Positions 1 to 6,368 of a stretch of 11,613 bases of DNA are shown piece after piece. How positions within the stretch are numbered: position 1 is the stretch's first letter; each line of letters opens with the position of its first letter. Below the pieces are notes generated by a model that had not been told where the DNA came from, ran no database searches, and saw only the letters and a program-made list of their open reading frames with translations. This DNA is from CBDDRG01 sp051306415. Lineage in GTDB: Bacteria; Pseudomonadota; Gammaproteobacteria; Pseudomonadales; Porticoccaceae. The stretch covers positions 1-11,613 of the forward strand of contig JBPPNE010000138.1 of NCBI GenBank assembly GCA_051306415.1. Direction: 5' to 3'. The translations under genes were made by a program, and so were the position numbers.

Positions 1-42
1 CGTTCTTCGGCATAGTTAAGCCCCGAACTCGGCGGTGACGTC

Positions 43-717
43 ATGCCCGACTACCTGATCGCTCCGTCAATCCTTGCCGCCGACTTTGCTCGCCTCGGCG
101 CGGAGGTCGATGCAGTTCTCGCGGCGGGCGCCGATGTGGTGCACTTCGATGTGATGGACAACCATTACGTACCCAACCTGACGATTGGCCCCATGGTGTG
201 CAGCGCGCTGCGCAAGTACGGCATCAGCGCGCCCATCGACGTCCACCTGATGGTGGAGCCGGTGGACGACCTGATCCACCAGTTCGCGGCGGCGGGGGCG
301 TCCTGGATCAGCTTCCATCCCGAGGCCTCCCGCCATGTTGATCGCTCGCTGCAATTGATCCGCGAACTCGGCTGCAAAGCGGGCCTGGTGCTCAATCCGG
401 CCACCGGCTTTGAGTGGGTGCGCTATGTGCTCGACAAGATTGATGTGCTGTTGCTGATGTCGGTCAACCCCGGCTTCGGCGGGCAAACGTTCATCCCCGC
501 CACCCTCACCAAGCTGCGCGCGGCGCGTGCGCTGATTGACGATAGCGGTTTCAATATCCGTCTCGAAGTCGACGGTGGCGTTGGCACCGCTAATATCGCC
601 GCGATTGCGGCAGCCGGCGCCGATACCTTTGTCGCCGGCTCGGCCATCTTTGGTGCAGAGGATTATCACACCGCGATTGCCGCCCTGCGCGACCAGCTAG
701 CCAGCACGCCGTCCTGA
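43..717 (+). CDS. rpe: Ribulose-phosphate 3-epimerase
   Basis: Cytosolic TIM-barrel enzyme interconverting ribulose 5-phosphate and xylulose 5-phosphate in the pentose phosphate pathway. The 224-residue length is normal for the family. Visible signatures are the N-terminal APSILAADF, HFDVMDNHYVPNLTIGP (residues 34-50), VHLMVEP (67-73), MSVNPGFGGQTF (139-150) and EVDGGV (175-180). The metal and catalytic residues expected for the family are present as H34, D36, H68 and D177. The ATG at 43 gives the standard MPDYLIAPSIL start. The Shine-Dalgarno match is weak (GGTGA just upstream), so it may be translated from a transcript starting left of the window. In Pseudomonas rpe is followed by gph and trpE. 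Here trpE follows with no gph between. Confidence 0.97.
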   Translation: MPDYLIAPSILAADFARLGAEVDAVLAAGADVVHFDVMDNHYVPNLTIGPMVCSALRKYGISAPIDVHLMVEPVDDLIHQFAAAGASWISFHPEASRHVDRSLQLIRELGCKAGLVLNPATGFEWVRYVLDKIDVLLLMSVNPGFGGQTFIPATLTKLRAARALIDDSGFNIRLEVDGGVGTANIAAIAAAGADTFVAGSAIFGAEDYHTAIAALRDQLASTPS

Positions 718-752
718 CCAGCAGCGGTTTCCGCAGCCGGTCGAAAATGCAC

Positions 753-758
753 TAAAAT
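753..758 (+). promoter_or_regulatory. trpEp: Possible -10 element for the trp operon
   Basis: TAAAAT matches the sigma-70 -10 consensus at five of six positions and would start transcription near 765, about 44 bases before the leader peptide start. No convincing -35 box is visible 16-18 bases upstream (best is TTCCGC at 729-734), so this is a weak call. Some operator-bound or activator-dependent promoters look like this, but nothing here shows which applies. Confidence 0.25.
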
Positions 759-808
759 GCAGGCGCTTGCCGACACCGCTCGCAAGCACTGAAGATACGG
801 GGTTCGTG

Positions 809-874
809 GTGATTTCAGGCAAACAGGGCAACATCCATTCCTTTCCTAGCCGCTGGCGATGGCAACGCGGCTAG
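809..874 (+). CDS. trpL: Candidate trp leader peptide (trpL)
   Basis: A 21-codon open frame opens at GTG 809, preceded by GGGG at 799-802 with a 6-base gap, and ends at TAG 872-874. Its C-terminal part reads SRWRWQRG, with Trp codons at 854-856 and 860-862, six codons or fewer from the stop. Two near-adjacent Trp codons in a short frame 70 bases ahead of trpE are what a transcription-attenuation leader peptide needs. Attenuation of trp genes is known in enterics and pseudomonads. The Trp codons lie in the loop of a perfect 8-bp hairpin (846-853 with 867-874). The frame is too short for coding statistics, and the GTG start is inferred from spacing only. It could be chance, but the position and Trp content argue against that. 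Confidence 0.55.
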   Translation: MISGKQGNIHSFPSRWRWQRG

Positions 875-899
875 TCTCCCCATGCCTTCACGGCATCGC
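846..899 (+). promoter_or_regulatory. Candidate trp attenuator region
   Basis: Three competing pairings can be read. CTAGCCGC (846-853) pairs perfectly with GCGGCTAG (867-874), holding both Trp codons of the leader frame in its loop. ATGCC (882-886) pairs with GGCAT (892-896) around a 5-base loop. GCGATG (856-861) can alternatively pair with CATCGC (894-899), which excludes the other two. Mutually exclusive folds around Trp codons are the hallmark of attenuation. The weak point is the terminator: the second hairpin has only a 5-bp stem and is followed by CGCGTTTCG, a poor U-run, so an intrinsic terminator is not clearly present and the switch logic cannot be settled by eye. Confidence 0.4.
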
Positions 900-943
900 G
901 TTTCGACTCAGCTAGATACTCTGTGTTGAATTAAGGAATGGCC

Positions 944-2431
944 ATGACACCCGAACACTTTGCCCGCCTGGCGGCACAGGGTTACAACCGGATTCCGGTG
1001 GTGAGAGAAATCCTCGCCGACCTGGAAACACCGCTCTCGTGCTACCTCAAACTCGCTCGCGGACCCTACTCGTACCTCTTCGAGTCCGTCCAGGGCGGCG
1101 AAAAATGGGGCCGCTACTCGCTGATCGGGCTGCCCGCAACCACAGTATTGAAGGTTCGCGGCCAGAAACTGGCGATTGAACGCGCGGGCCGGGTGATTGA
1201 AAGCCGCGACACCAATGCGCCCCTCGACGACGTCGCACGCTTCCACGCCAGCTTTCGAATGCCGCAATTACCGGAACTGCCCCGCTTCACCGGCGGCCTG
1301 GTCGGCTATTTCGGCTACGACACGGTGCGCTACATCGAGCCTCGCCTCGCCGCCAGTTGTCCGCCGGACGAGTTGGGAGTGCCGGATATTCTGCTCATGG
1401 CCTCCGACGAGGTGCTTATTTTCGACAACCTCCTCGGCAAGCTGATCTTCGTGGTGCATGGCGACGCCGCCGACCCGGATGCCTGGCACAAGGCTCAGGC
1501 GCGCCTGGATGAACTTGAAACCGGATTGCGTAATCCACTACCCCAGCTCGGCAGCATTGCGGTCGATGGCCGCGGCAGTGGCATCGCGGAATCCGACTTT
1601 CACTCCAGCTTTGGTCAGTCCCGTTACGAGGCAGTGGTGGAGCGGATCAAGGCGTACATCGCTGCCGGCGATGTGATGCAGGTAGTACCGTCACAGCGGC
1701 TATCGCTGCCATTTACCGCCGAGCCGATCAACCTGTACCGCGCGTTGCGCTGCCTGAACCCGTCCCCCTACCTGTATTTTCTCGATCTCGACGACTTTGA
1801 CATCGTCGGCTCGTCGCCGGAAATTCTCGCCCGTCTCGAAGACGGCGAAGTCACCGTGCGGCCGATCGCGGGCACCCGCAAACGCGGCCAGACCGAAGAG
1901 GAAGATCGAGCGCTGGAGGCCGATCTGCTCAGTGACCCCAAAGAGATCGCCGAACACCTGATGCTGATCGATCTCGGCCGCAACGACGTCGGCCGCATCG
2001 CCGTCACCGGCTCGGTCAAGCTCACCGAGAAGATGGTCGTCGAGCGGTTTTCCCACGTCATGCACATCACCTCCAATGTCACCGGTCAGGTCGCGCCCGG
2101 CACCAGCGCCATCGATGTGCTGCGCGCCACACTGCCCGCCGGCACCCTGTCCGGCGCACCCAAGATCCGCGCCATGGAGATCATCGACGAGGTGGAGCCC
2201 GTCAAACGCGGCATCTACGGCGGCGCGGTGGGCTACCTGGCCTGGAACGGCAACATGGATACCGCGATTGCGATTCGCACCGCAGTGATCAAGGATGGCA
2301 AGCTCCACGTCCAGGCTGGCGGCGGTGTGGTCGCGGATTCGATCCCTACGCTGGAGTGGGAAGAGACCATGAACAAGGCGCGAGCGATCTTTCGCGCCGC
2401 AGCGATGGTGATGCCGGAGCTTGCACCGTGA
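944..2431 (+). CDS. trpE: Anthranilate synthase component I
   Basis: Chorismate-binding subunit that, with TrpG, converts chorismate and glutamine to anthranilate, the first step of tryptophan synthesis. At 495 residues it has family length. The N-terminal regulatory part carries SYLFESVQGG (about residues 43-52), the LLES-like region where tryptophan binds for feedback inhibition. The C-terminal chorismate-binding domain shows LIDLGRNDVGRIA, LPAGTLSGAPKIRAMEII, RGIYGGAVGYL, DTAIAIRT and QAGGGVVADS. ATG 944 is preferred over ATG 938 because AAGGA (933-937) sits 6 bases ahead of 944 but touches 938. The stop overlaps the trpG start, so the two subunits are probably made in a coupled fashion. 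The leader region upstream suggests control by attenuation as well as feedback. Confidence 0.97.
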   Translation: MTPEHFARLAAQGYNRIPVVREILADLETPLSCYLKLARGPYSYLFESVQGGEKWGRYSLIGLPATTVLKVRGQKLAIERAGRVIESRDTNAPLDDVARFHASFRMPQLPELPRFTGGLVGYFGYDTVRYIEPRLAASCPPDELGVPDILLMASDEVLIFDNLLGKLIFVVHGDAADPDAWHKAQARLDELETGLRNPLPQLGSIAVDGRGSGIAESDFHSSFGQSRYEAVVERIKAYIAAGDVMQVVPSQRLSLPFTAEPINLYRALRCLNPSPYLYFLDLDDFDIVGSSPEILARLEDGEVTVRPIAGTRKRGQTEEEDRALEADLLSDPKEIAEHLMLIDLGRNDVGRIAVTGSVKLTEKMVVERFSHVMHITSNVTGQVAPGTSAIDVLRATLPAGTLSGAPKIRAMEIIDEVEPVKRGIYGGAVGYLAWNGNMDTAIAIRTAVIKDGKLHVQAGGGVVADSIPTLEWEETMNKARAIFRAAAMVMPELAP

Positions 2432-3006
2432 TCCTGATGATCGATAACTACGACTCCTTCACCTACAACGTGGTGCAGTACCTTGCCGAGTTGAAGGCTG
2501 ACGTGCGGGTGGTGCGCAACGACGAACTGAGCATCGAGGATATCGAGACCCTGGCACCGGAGAAAATGGTCATCTCCCCCGGCCCCTGCACCCCCAACGA
2601 AGCCGGCGTCTCGGTCGCGGCCATCCGAGCGTTCGCGGGCAGGATACCCCTGCTCGGCATCTGTCTGGGCCACCAGAGTATCGGCCAGGCCTTTGGCGGC
2701 CATATCGTCCGCGCCCGCCAGATCATGCATGGCAAGACCTCGATGATTCACCACAGCAACCGCGGCGTATTCCGCGGCCTCGGCAACCCTTTCACGGCAA
2801 CCCGCTATCATTCGCTGGTCATCGAACCGGCGAGCCTGCCGGATTGCCTGGAGATTACCGCCTGGACGCAGACCGAGACCGGCGAGATCGACGACATCAT
2901 GGGGGTGCGGCATCGGCAATTCGCCGTCGAGGGCGTGCAATTTCATCCGGAATCGATCCTCACCGAGCATGGCCACGAACTGCTCGCCAATTTCCTCCGT
3001 GGCTAA
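2428..3006 (+). CDS. trpG: Anthranilate synthase component II (glutamine amidotransferase)
   Basis: Class I glutamine amidotransferase that supplies ammonia to TrpE. The 192-residue protein starts MILMIDNYDSFTYNVVQYL, the standard TrpG/PabA opening, from GTG 2428. The GTG overlaps the trpE stop by four bases (GTGA), and GGAG at 2416-2419 lies 8 bases upstream. The oxyanion strand PGPCTPNEAG (51-60), nucleophile Cys79 in GICLGHQ, and the His173/Glu175 pair in QFHPES complete the catalytic triad. The segment HGKTSMIHH (101-109) is also typical. An ATG far upstream in the same frame (2356) lies inside trpE and is not credible. The protein may also serve para-aminobenzoate synthesis, as happens where pabA is missing, but the window cannot show that. 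Confidence 0.97.
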   Translation: MILMIDNYDSFTYNVVQYLAELKADVRVVRNDELSIEDIETLAPEKMVISPGPCTPNEAGVSVAAIRAFAGRIPLLGICLGHQSIGQAFGGHIVRARQIMHGKTSMIHHSNRGVFRGLGNPFTATRYHSLVIEPASLPDCLEITAWTQTETGEIDDIMGVRHRQFAVEGVQFHPESILTEHGHELLANFLRG

Positions 3007-3010
3007 ACCG

Positions 3011-4072
3011 ATGGATATACAGGAAGCCATCGGCCACGTCGTTGAAAGACGCCATTTGAGCCGTGAGGAAATGATTCCGGTCATGCGCCAGATCATGACC
3101 GGCAATGCCACTGCGGCACAGATCGCCGGCTTTCTGATTGGCCTGCGGATGAAGGGCGAAACCCTCGACGAGATCATCGGCGCTGTAGAGGTAATGCGCG
3201 AACTGGCCAGCGGCGTAGCGGTCGAGGGCGACCACCTGGTCGATATCGTTGGCACCGGCGGCGATGGCGCCAGCCTGTTCAATGTCTCCACCGCGGCGGC
3301 TCTGGTCGTCGCGGTCGCGGGCGGCCGTGTCGTCAAGCACGGCAACCGCTCGGTGAGCAGCAAAAGCGGCAGTGCCGATCTGCTCGAAGCCGCGGGGGTC
3401 AGGCTCGACCTTTCACCCACCGAAGTGGCGCGCTGCGTGCGCGAAATCGGCATCGGCTTTTTGTTCGCACCCAATCATCACGGTGCGATGAAGCATGCCG
3501 CCGCGCCGCGCCGCGAACTCGGCGTGCGCACGCTGTTCAATCTTTTGGGGCCCATGACCAATCCGGCCGGCGTCAAGCGGCAGCTGATTGGCGTCTACGA
3601 CCGGGCGCTCTGCCGGCCGGTGGCAGAGGTGCTGGCAAGACTCCACAGCGAGCGCGTGCTGGTGGTGAACAGTGCGGACGGCCTCGATGAGATCAGTCTC
3701 GCCGCCGACACCTATGTGGCGGAACTGAATCACGGCGTGGTTACCGAATACTGCCTGAAGCCTGAAGATTTCGGCATTGACCGCGTTAGCCTGGCGGGAC
3801 TGACCGTCGTCGATGCCGCCGATTCCCTGGCGCTGATCCGCGATGCCCTCGGTAAGCGACGCACCGCGCGCGGCCGCAAGGCGGCGGATATGATTGCCCT
3901 CAATGCGGGCGCCGCGCTCTATGTCGCCGGCGTTGCGCAAAGCGTTGCCGAAGGCATCAGTCTCGCGCAGGATGGCATCGCCAGCGGTCTTGCCGGTGAA
4001 AAACTTGAAGAACTCGCCGTGTTTACCGATTGTCTGCACGACCTCAGACCAAGAGAAAATCCCCATGGCTGA
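3011..4072 (+). CDS. trpD: Anthranilate phosphoribosyltransferase
   Basis: Transfers the phosphoribosyl group of PRPP to anthranilate, the second step of tryptophan synthesis. The 353-residue protein begins MDIQEAIGHVVERRHL from ATG 3011, four bases after the trpG stop. Family motifs are GTGGDG (81-86, PRPP pyrophosphate binding), KHGNRSVSSKSGSAD (109-123, PRPP/anthranilate site), NHHGAMKHAAAPRRELG (155-171) and NLLGPMTNPA (177-186). No clear Shine-Dalgarno sequence precedes the ATG, so translation probably depends on ribosomes arriving from trpG. An in-frame ATG at 2969 lies within trpG and would add an unrelated tail. The 3' end overlaps trpC by eight bases. It is a stand-alone enzyme, not a TrpGD fusion as in E. 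coli. Confidence 0.97.
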   Translation: MDIQEAIGHVVERRHLSREEMIPVMRQIMTGNATAAQIAGFLIGLRMKGETLDEIIGAVEVMRELASGVAVEGDHLVDIVGTGGDGASLFNVSTAAALVVAVAGGRVVKHGNRSVSSKSGSADLLEAAGVRLDLSPTEVARCVREIGIGFLFAPNHHGAMKHAAAPRRELGVRTLFNLLGPMTNPAGVKRQLIGVYDRALCRPVAEVLARLHSERVLVVNSADGLDEISLAADTYVAELNHGVVTEYCLKPEDFGIDRVSLAGLTVVDAADSLALIRDALGKRRTARGRKAADMIALNAGAALYVAGVAQSVAEGISLAQDGIASGLAGEKLEELAVFTDCLHDLRPRENPHG

Positions 4073-4862
4073 AGTGCCCACCATCCTCCGGAAAATCCTC
4101 GCCCGCAAGGCTGAGGAAGTGGCTGAACGCCGTGCAGTGACCTCGCTGACGGCGCTGCAAGAACAGATTGCCGCCCAGAGTCCGCCACGCGGGTTTGTCC
4201 AGGCTATCCGGTCATGTATTGCCAGCGGCAAACCCGCCGTGATCGCTGAGATCAAGAAAGCGTCGCCCAGCAAGGGCGTGATTCGCGCCGATTTCGATCC
4301 GGTGGAGATCGCCCGCAGTTACGAGCGCGGTGGCGCTGCTTGCCTCTCGGTGCTCACCGATGTCGATTTCTTTCAGGGTGCCGACGATTTTTTGCGGCAG
4401 GCCCGCGGCGCCACCCGACTGCCCGCGCTACGCAAGGATTTCACCATCGATCCCTATCAGCTGTATGAAGCTCGCGCGATCGGCGCCGACTGCATTCTGC
4501 TGATTGTGGCGGCCCTGTCGCCCGGCCGACTGAGCGACCTCCACGATCTCGCCATTGCGATCGGGCTCGACGTTCTGGTCGAAGTACATAATGCCGCAGA
4601 ACTGGATCTGGCGTTACAGCTGTCCACACCCCTGATCGGCATCAACAACCGCAATCTCCACAACTTCTACACGTCTCTGGAAACCACGTTTAGCCTCGTT
4701 GACCGCATTCCAGCCGGCCGCGTGGTGATCACCGAAAGTGGCGTCAACACCATTGATGATGTGAAGGCGCTGCGTGGTCACGGCGTCAAGGGGTTTCTGG
4801 TGGGCGAGGCGTTCATGCGCGCCGATGATCCGGGTCGCCGCCTGCTGGAGATGTTCAATTGA
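4065..4862 (+). CDS. trpC: Indole-3-glycerol phosphate synthase
   Basis: Closes the indole ring of carboxyphenylamino-deoxyribulose phosphate to give indole-3-glycerol phosphate. The 265-residue TIM barrel carries AEIKKASPSKGVIR (61-74), LRKDFTIDPYQLYEARAIGAD (122-142), LVEVHNAAEL (171-180), IGINNRNLHNF (191-201) and ITESGV (222-227). By family comparison Lys64, Lys124 and Glu173 are the substrate-binding and acid/base residues. ATG 4065 has AGAGA ten bases upstream and gives the usual MAEVPTILRKILARKAEEV start; the frame is open further upstream within trpD but that is not a plausible start. There is no PRA isomerase (TrpF) domain, so trpF, and also trpA and trpB, must be elsewhere in the genome. 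Confidence 0.97.
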   Translation: MAEVPTILRKILARKAEEVAERRAVTSLTALQEQIAAQSPPRGFVQAIRSCIASGKPAVIAEIKKASPSKGVIRADFDPVEIARSYERGGAACLSVLTDVDFFQGADDFLRQARGATRLPALRKDFTIDPYQLYEARAIGADCILLIVAALSPGRLSDLHDLAIAIGLDVLVEVHNAAELDLALQLSTPLIGINNRNLHNFYTSLETTFSLVDRIPAGRVVITESGVNTIDDVKALRGHGVKGFLVGEAFMRADDPGRRLLEMFN

Positions 4863-4894
4863 GACAATGGCGATGTGGAGCTGTGGCGATTGTC
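4863..4894. repeat. Weak dyad in the convergent trpC/crp gap
   Basis: GACAAT (4863-4868) directly after the trpC stop pairs with ATTGTC (4889-4894) around a 20-base loop. It lies in the 54-bp gap between converging genes, where a terminator is expected. No U-run follows on either strand, so calling it an intrinsic terminator would go beyond what is visible. Confidence 0.2.
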
Positions 4895-4916
4895 GTTGCG
4901 GGCTCAGTGATGCAAG

Positions 4917-5549
4917 TCAGCGGGTTCCGTGGACCACCATGGTCTTGCCCTTGACCGAGACCATATGCTGACCTTCTAGTATCCTTAACACGCGGCCGAC
5001 CATCTCCCGCGAACAACCGGCGATACGACCGATTTCCTGGCGAGTCACCTTGATCTGCATGCCATCCGGATGGGTCATCGCATCGGGCTCACGGCATAGA
5101 TCGAGCAGGGTGCGAGCAACGCGGCCGGTGACGTCGAGAAAGGCCAGGTCACCCATCTTGCGCGTCGTATCACGCAGTCGCTGGGCGAGCTGCTTACCAA
5201 CCGCGTAGAGAAACTCCGGGTGGGTCTTGCTCAGCTCGTGAAACCCCACATAGCCGATTTCGGCGACGTCGCACTCGGTTTTGGCGCGAATCCAGGCGCT
5301 GCGATCCTGCTGTTGGAACAGGCCCATCTCGCCGAAGAAATCGCCGGCATTGAGGTAGGCAACGATCATTTCCCTACCGTCATCGTCCTCGATCAGCACA
5401 GTGACAGAGCCCCTGATGATGTAATACAGGGTATCGCAACTGTCACCGGCATGGATCAGCGTACTCTTGGCCGGATAGCGACGACGGTGGCACTGCGCCA
5501 GAAGTTCTTCGAAGTGGGGAATATGGGGTGAAATTGGCTGAAGACTCAA
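4917..5549 (-). CDS. vfr: cAMP receptor protein, Crp/Vfr type
   Basis: Global cAMP-dependent transcription regulator of the CRP family, 210 residues. The closest remembered relative is Pseudomonas Vfr, with shared CHRRRY, GSVTVLIEDDDGREMIVAYLN, TTRKMGDLAFLDVTGRVARTLLDL and DAMTHPDGMQIKVTRQEIGRI segments. The cAMP pocket GDFFGEMGLF (69-78) is followed by RSA (83-85), and the hinge T128/T129 aligns with E. coli T127/S128. The helix-turn-helix runs about 169-193, with recognition residues R181, E182 and R186 matching R180/E181/R185 of E. coli CRP. The start is TTG at 5549, with GGAGGA five bases upstream. No ATG, GTG or TTG lies between it and the preceding in-frame stop. It faces trpC and is divergent from the OsmC-family gene, as vfr is in Pseudomonas and crp/yhfA in E. 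coli. Confidence 0.95.
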   Translation of the reverse strand: MSLQPISPHIPHFEELLAQCHRRRYPAKSTLIHAGDSCDTLYYIIRGSVTVLIEDDDGREMIVAYLNAGDFFGEMGLFQQQDRSAWIRAKTECDVAEIGYVGFHELSKTHPEFLYAVGKQLAQRLRDTTRKMGDLAFLDVTGRVARTLLDLCREPDAMTHPDGMQIKVTRQEIGRIAGCSREMVGRVLRILEGQHMVSVKGKTMVVHGTR

Positions 5550-5722
5550 TGGGATCCTCCGGTTTACTATCCGCTAGCGACGGAAACAGAAACCCTTAGG
5601 CCGACCTTGGCCGCCGCCATAGTGTGCGCTTGGGCCGCTAAAACGCAACCGGTGGCGCAGCGGATACGGTGTGAACGGTCTGAATAAGATCATCAGCGTG
5701 AATAATCGGGAGAGGAGTTGGC

Positions 5723-6148
5723 ATGAAAGCGACAGTAAAGTGGGTAGGCGACGCCATGTTCGTGGGGGAGTCTGGCAGTGGACATGCAGTGGTGATGGAT
5801 GGTCCCGAGGATCACGGCGGTCGCAACATGGGGATGCGGCCGATGGAGATGATGCTGCTCGGCATGGGGGGGTGCGCAAGCTTCGATGTGGTCAGTATCC
5901 TGCGCAAGAGCCGCCAGGTGGTGCAGTCATGCCAGGCCGAACTCGATGCAGACCGTGCCGATGCGGTTCCCGCCGTGTTTACCAAGATCCACATCCGCTT
6001 TGTGGTCGCGGGTGAAGGGCTCAAGGAGTCTCAAGTCAAGCGCGCTGTGGAATTATCTGCCGAGAAATATTGTTCGGCGTCGATCATGCTCGCAAAGGCT
6101 GGCGTGGCAGTCAGCCACAGCTACGAAATCCGTACTGTTAATAAATAA
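5723..6148 (+). CDS. OsmC/YhfA family protein
   Basis: A 141-residue member of the OsmC superfamily, whose characterised members are thiol-dependent peroxidases reducing organic hydroperoxides. The two family cysteines are visible as Cys51 in GMGGCASFDV and Cys117 in AEKYCSASIM; a third, Cys70, lies between. The N-terminal half has the RPMEMMLLGMGGC motif and the C-terminal half ends AVSHSYEIR, as in the YhfA-type subgroup. The ATG at 5723 has GAGGAG five bases upstream. Divergent placement beside crp is conserved in E. coli (yhfA) and Pseudomonas, where the role remains poorly defined, so peroxidase activity is inferred from the family only. The gene symbol is left open for that reason. Confidence 0.9.
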   Translation: MKATVKWVGDAMFVGESGSGHAVVMDGPEDHGGRNMGMRPMEMMLLGMGGCASFDVVSILRKSRQVVQSCQAELDADRADAVPAVFTKIHIRFVVAGEGLKESQVKRAVELSAEKYCSASIMLAKAGVAVSHSYEIRTVNK

Positions 6149-6184
6149 ATAGTGGGATGTGGGGCAAACATCAAAACTTCAGGC

Positions 6185-6211
6185 AAAAAAACGGGGAGCT
6201 TACGCTCCCCG
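6185..6211 (-). terminator. Intrinsic terminator reading leftward
   Basis: The + strand reads seven A (6185-6191), then CGGGGAGC (6192-6199), loop TTAC, then GCTCCCCG (6204-6211). On the - strand this is a perfect 8-bp GC-rich hairpin with a 4-base loop followed by seven U, a textbook intrinsic terminator. It does not terminate the OsmC-family transcript well, because the + strand side has GAAAGTG instead of a U-run. No annotated - strand gene lies to its right before 7390, so some other leftward transcript must end here. Confidence 0.8.
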
Positions 6212-6281
6212 AAAGTGTGTTACAGGGGGGTTAGGAAGGAGGTAACTGATGAAGGATCCTAGGTCCAAAGCTCACCAGCAC
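6185..6281 (-). ncRNA. Candidate small regulatory RNA
   Basis: Inferred from a strong leftward terminator (6185-6211) with no leftward gene in front of it and a possible leftward promoter just to the right (-10 TATAGT at 6293-6288). The RNA would be about 97 bases. Reading 5' to 3' it contains ACCUCCUUCC and then ACCCCCU, a single-stranded-looking C/U-rich stretch complementary to Shine-Dalgarno sequences, followed by the terminator hairpin. GTGTGT (6215-6220) can pair with GCACAC (6278-6283) with one G-U pair, drawing the ends together around the C-rich centre. This is the layout of a trans-acting base-pairing sRNA. I do not recognise a named family. No long ORF occupies this strand. Confidence 0.4.
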
Positions 6282-6368
6282 ACGGACACTATATCGCTTG
6301 CGCCGATACAAATAAAAATGGATAATTTTTATTCATGTAATAACTTGAGTTTATTAGATGGCCATTGA
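6249..6368 (+). CDS. Possible 39-codon upstream ORF before the LysR gene
   Basis: ATG 6249 follows a perfect AAGGAGGT (6236-6243) by five bases and opens a 39-codon frame starting MKDPRSKAHQH and ending LLDGH, with its TGA at 6366-6368. It overlaps the first 11 bases of the LysR gene in another frame. The strong ribosome-binding site is the only positive evidence. The peptide is not recognised, its composition is unremarkable, and the predicted LysR promoter (6298-6326) lies inside it. The same AAGGAGGT is explained equally well as the complement of the CCUCCUU stretch of the candidate sRNA on the other strand. Treat as speculative. Confidence 0.15.
   Translation: MKDPRSKAHQHTDTISLAPIQIKMDNFYSCNNLSLLDGH
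6288..6316 (-). promoter_or_regulatory. Possible leftward promoter for the candidate sRNA
   Basis: On the - strand TATAGT (6293-6288) matches five of six -10 positions. TTTATT (6316-6311) stands 17 bases upstream and matches three of six -35 positions. The start would fall near 6281. It overlaps the rightward LysR promoter, so one bound protein could affect both. Confidence 0.3.
6298..6326 (+). promoter_or_regulatory. Candidate LysR gene promoter
   Basis: TTGCGC (6298-6303) and GATAAT (6321-6326) are separated by exactly 17 bases in a locally AT-rich stretch. The -10 matches five of six positions, the -35 three of six. The start would lie near 6333, about 25 bases before the LysR ATG. The -10 box lies within the inverted repeat 6311-6333. 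Confidence 0.45.
6311..6333. promoter_or_regulatory. 9-bp inverted repeat, likely operator
   Basis: AATAAAAAT (6311-6319) and ATTTTTATT (6325-6333) are perfect inverted arms separated by GGATA. The element contains T-N11-A spacings typical of LysR-family boxes (T6313/A6325 and T6319/A6331), although in AT-rich DNA such matches are cheap. It covers the -10 of the LysR promoter and the -35 of the leftward promoter, where an autorepressing LysR protein would bind. The identity of the binding protein is inference. Confidence 0.4.

Noticed and set aside
758..792. Short ATG frame (11 codons) ending in ARKH upstream of trpE as the trp leader peptide
   Set aside because: It has no Trp codon, no ribosome-binding site, and overlaps the expected transcription start; the GTG frame at 809 fits far better.
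2233..3474. 413-codon - strand frame spanning trpE, trpG and trpD
   Set aside because: It crosses three well-supported genes on the other strand, has low-complexity composition and no ribosome-binding site of note.
5670..5685. TGTGA-N6 half-site in the crp/OsmC-family gap as a Crp autoregulatory site
   Set aside because: Only the left half matches. The right half reads TGAAT instead of TCACA, so a Crp site is not supported by eye.
6192..6211. Hairpin as a terminator for the OsmC-family gene on the + strand
   Set aside because: The + strand 3' side is GAAAGTGTG with no U-run. The A-run on the left makes it directional for the - strand.
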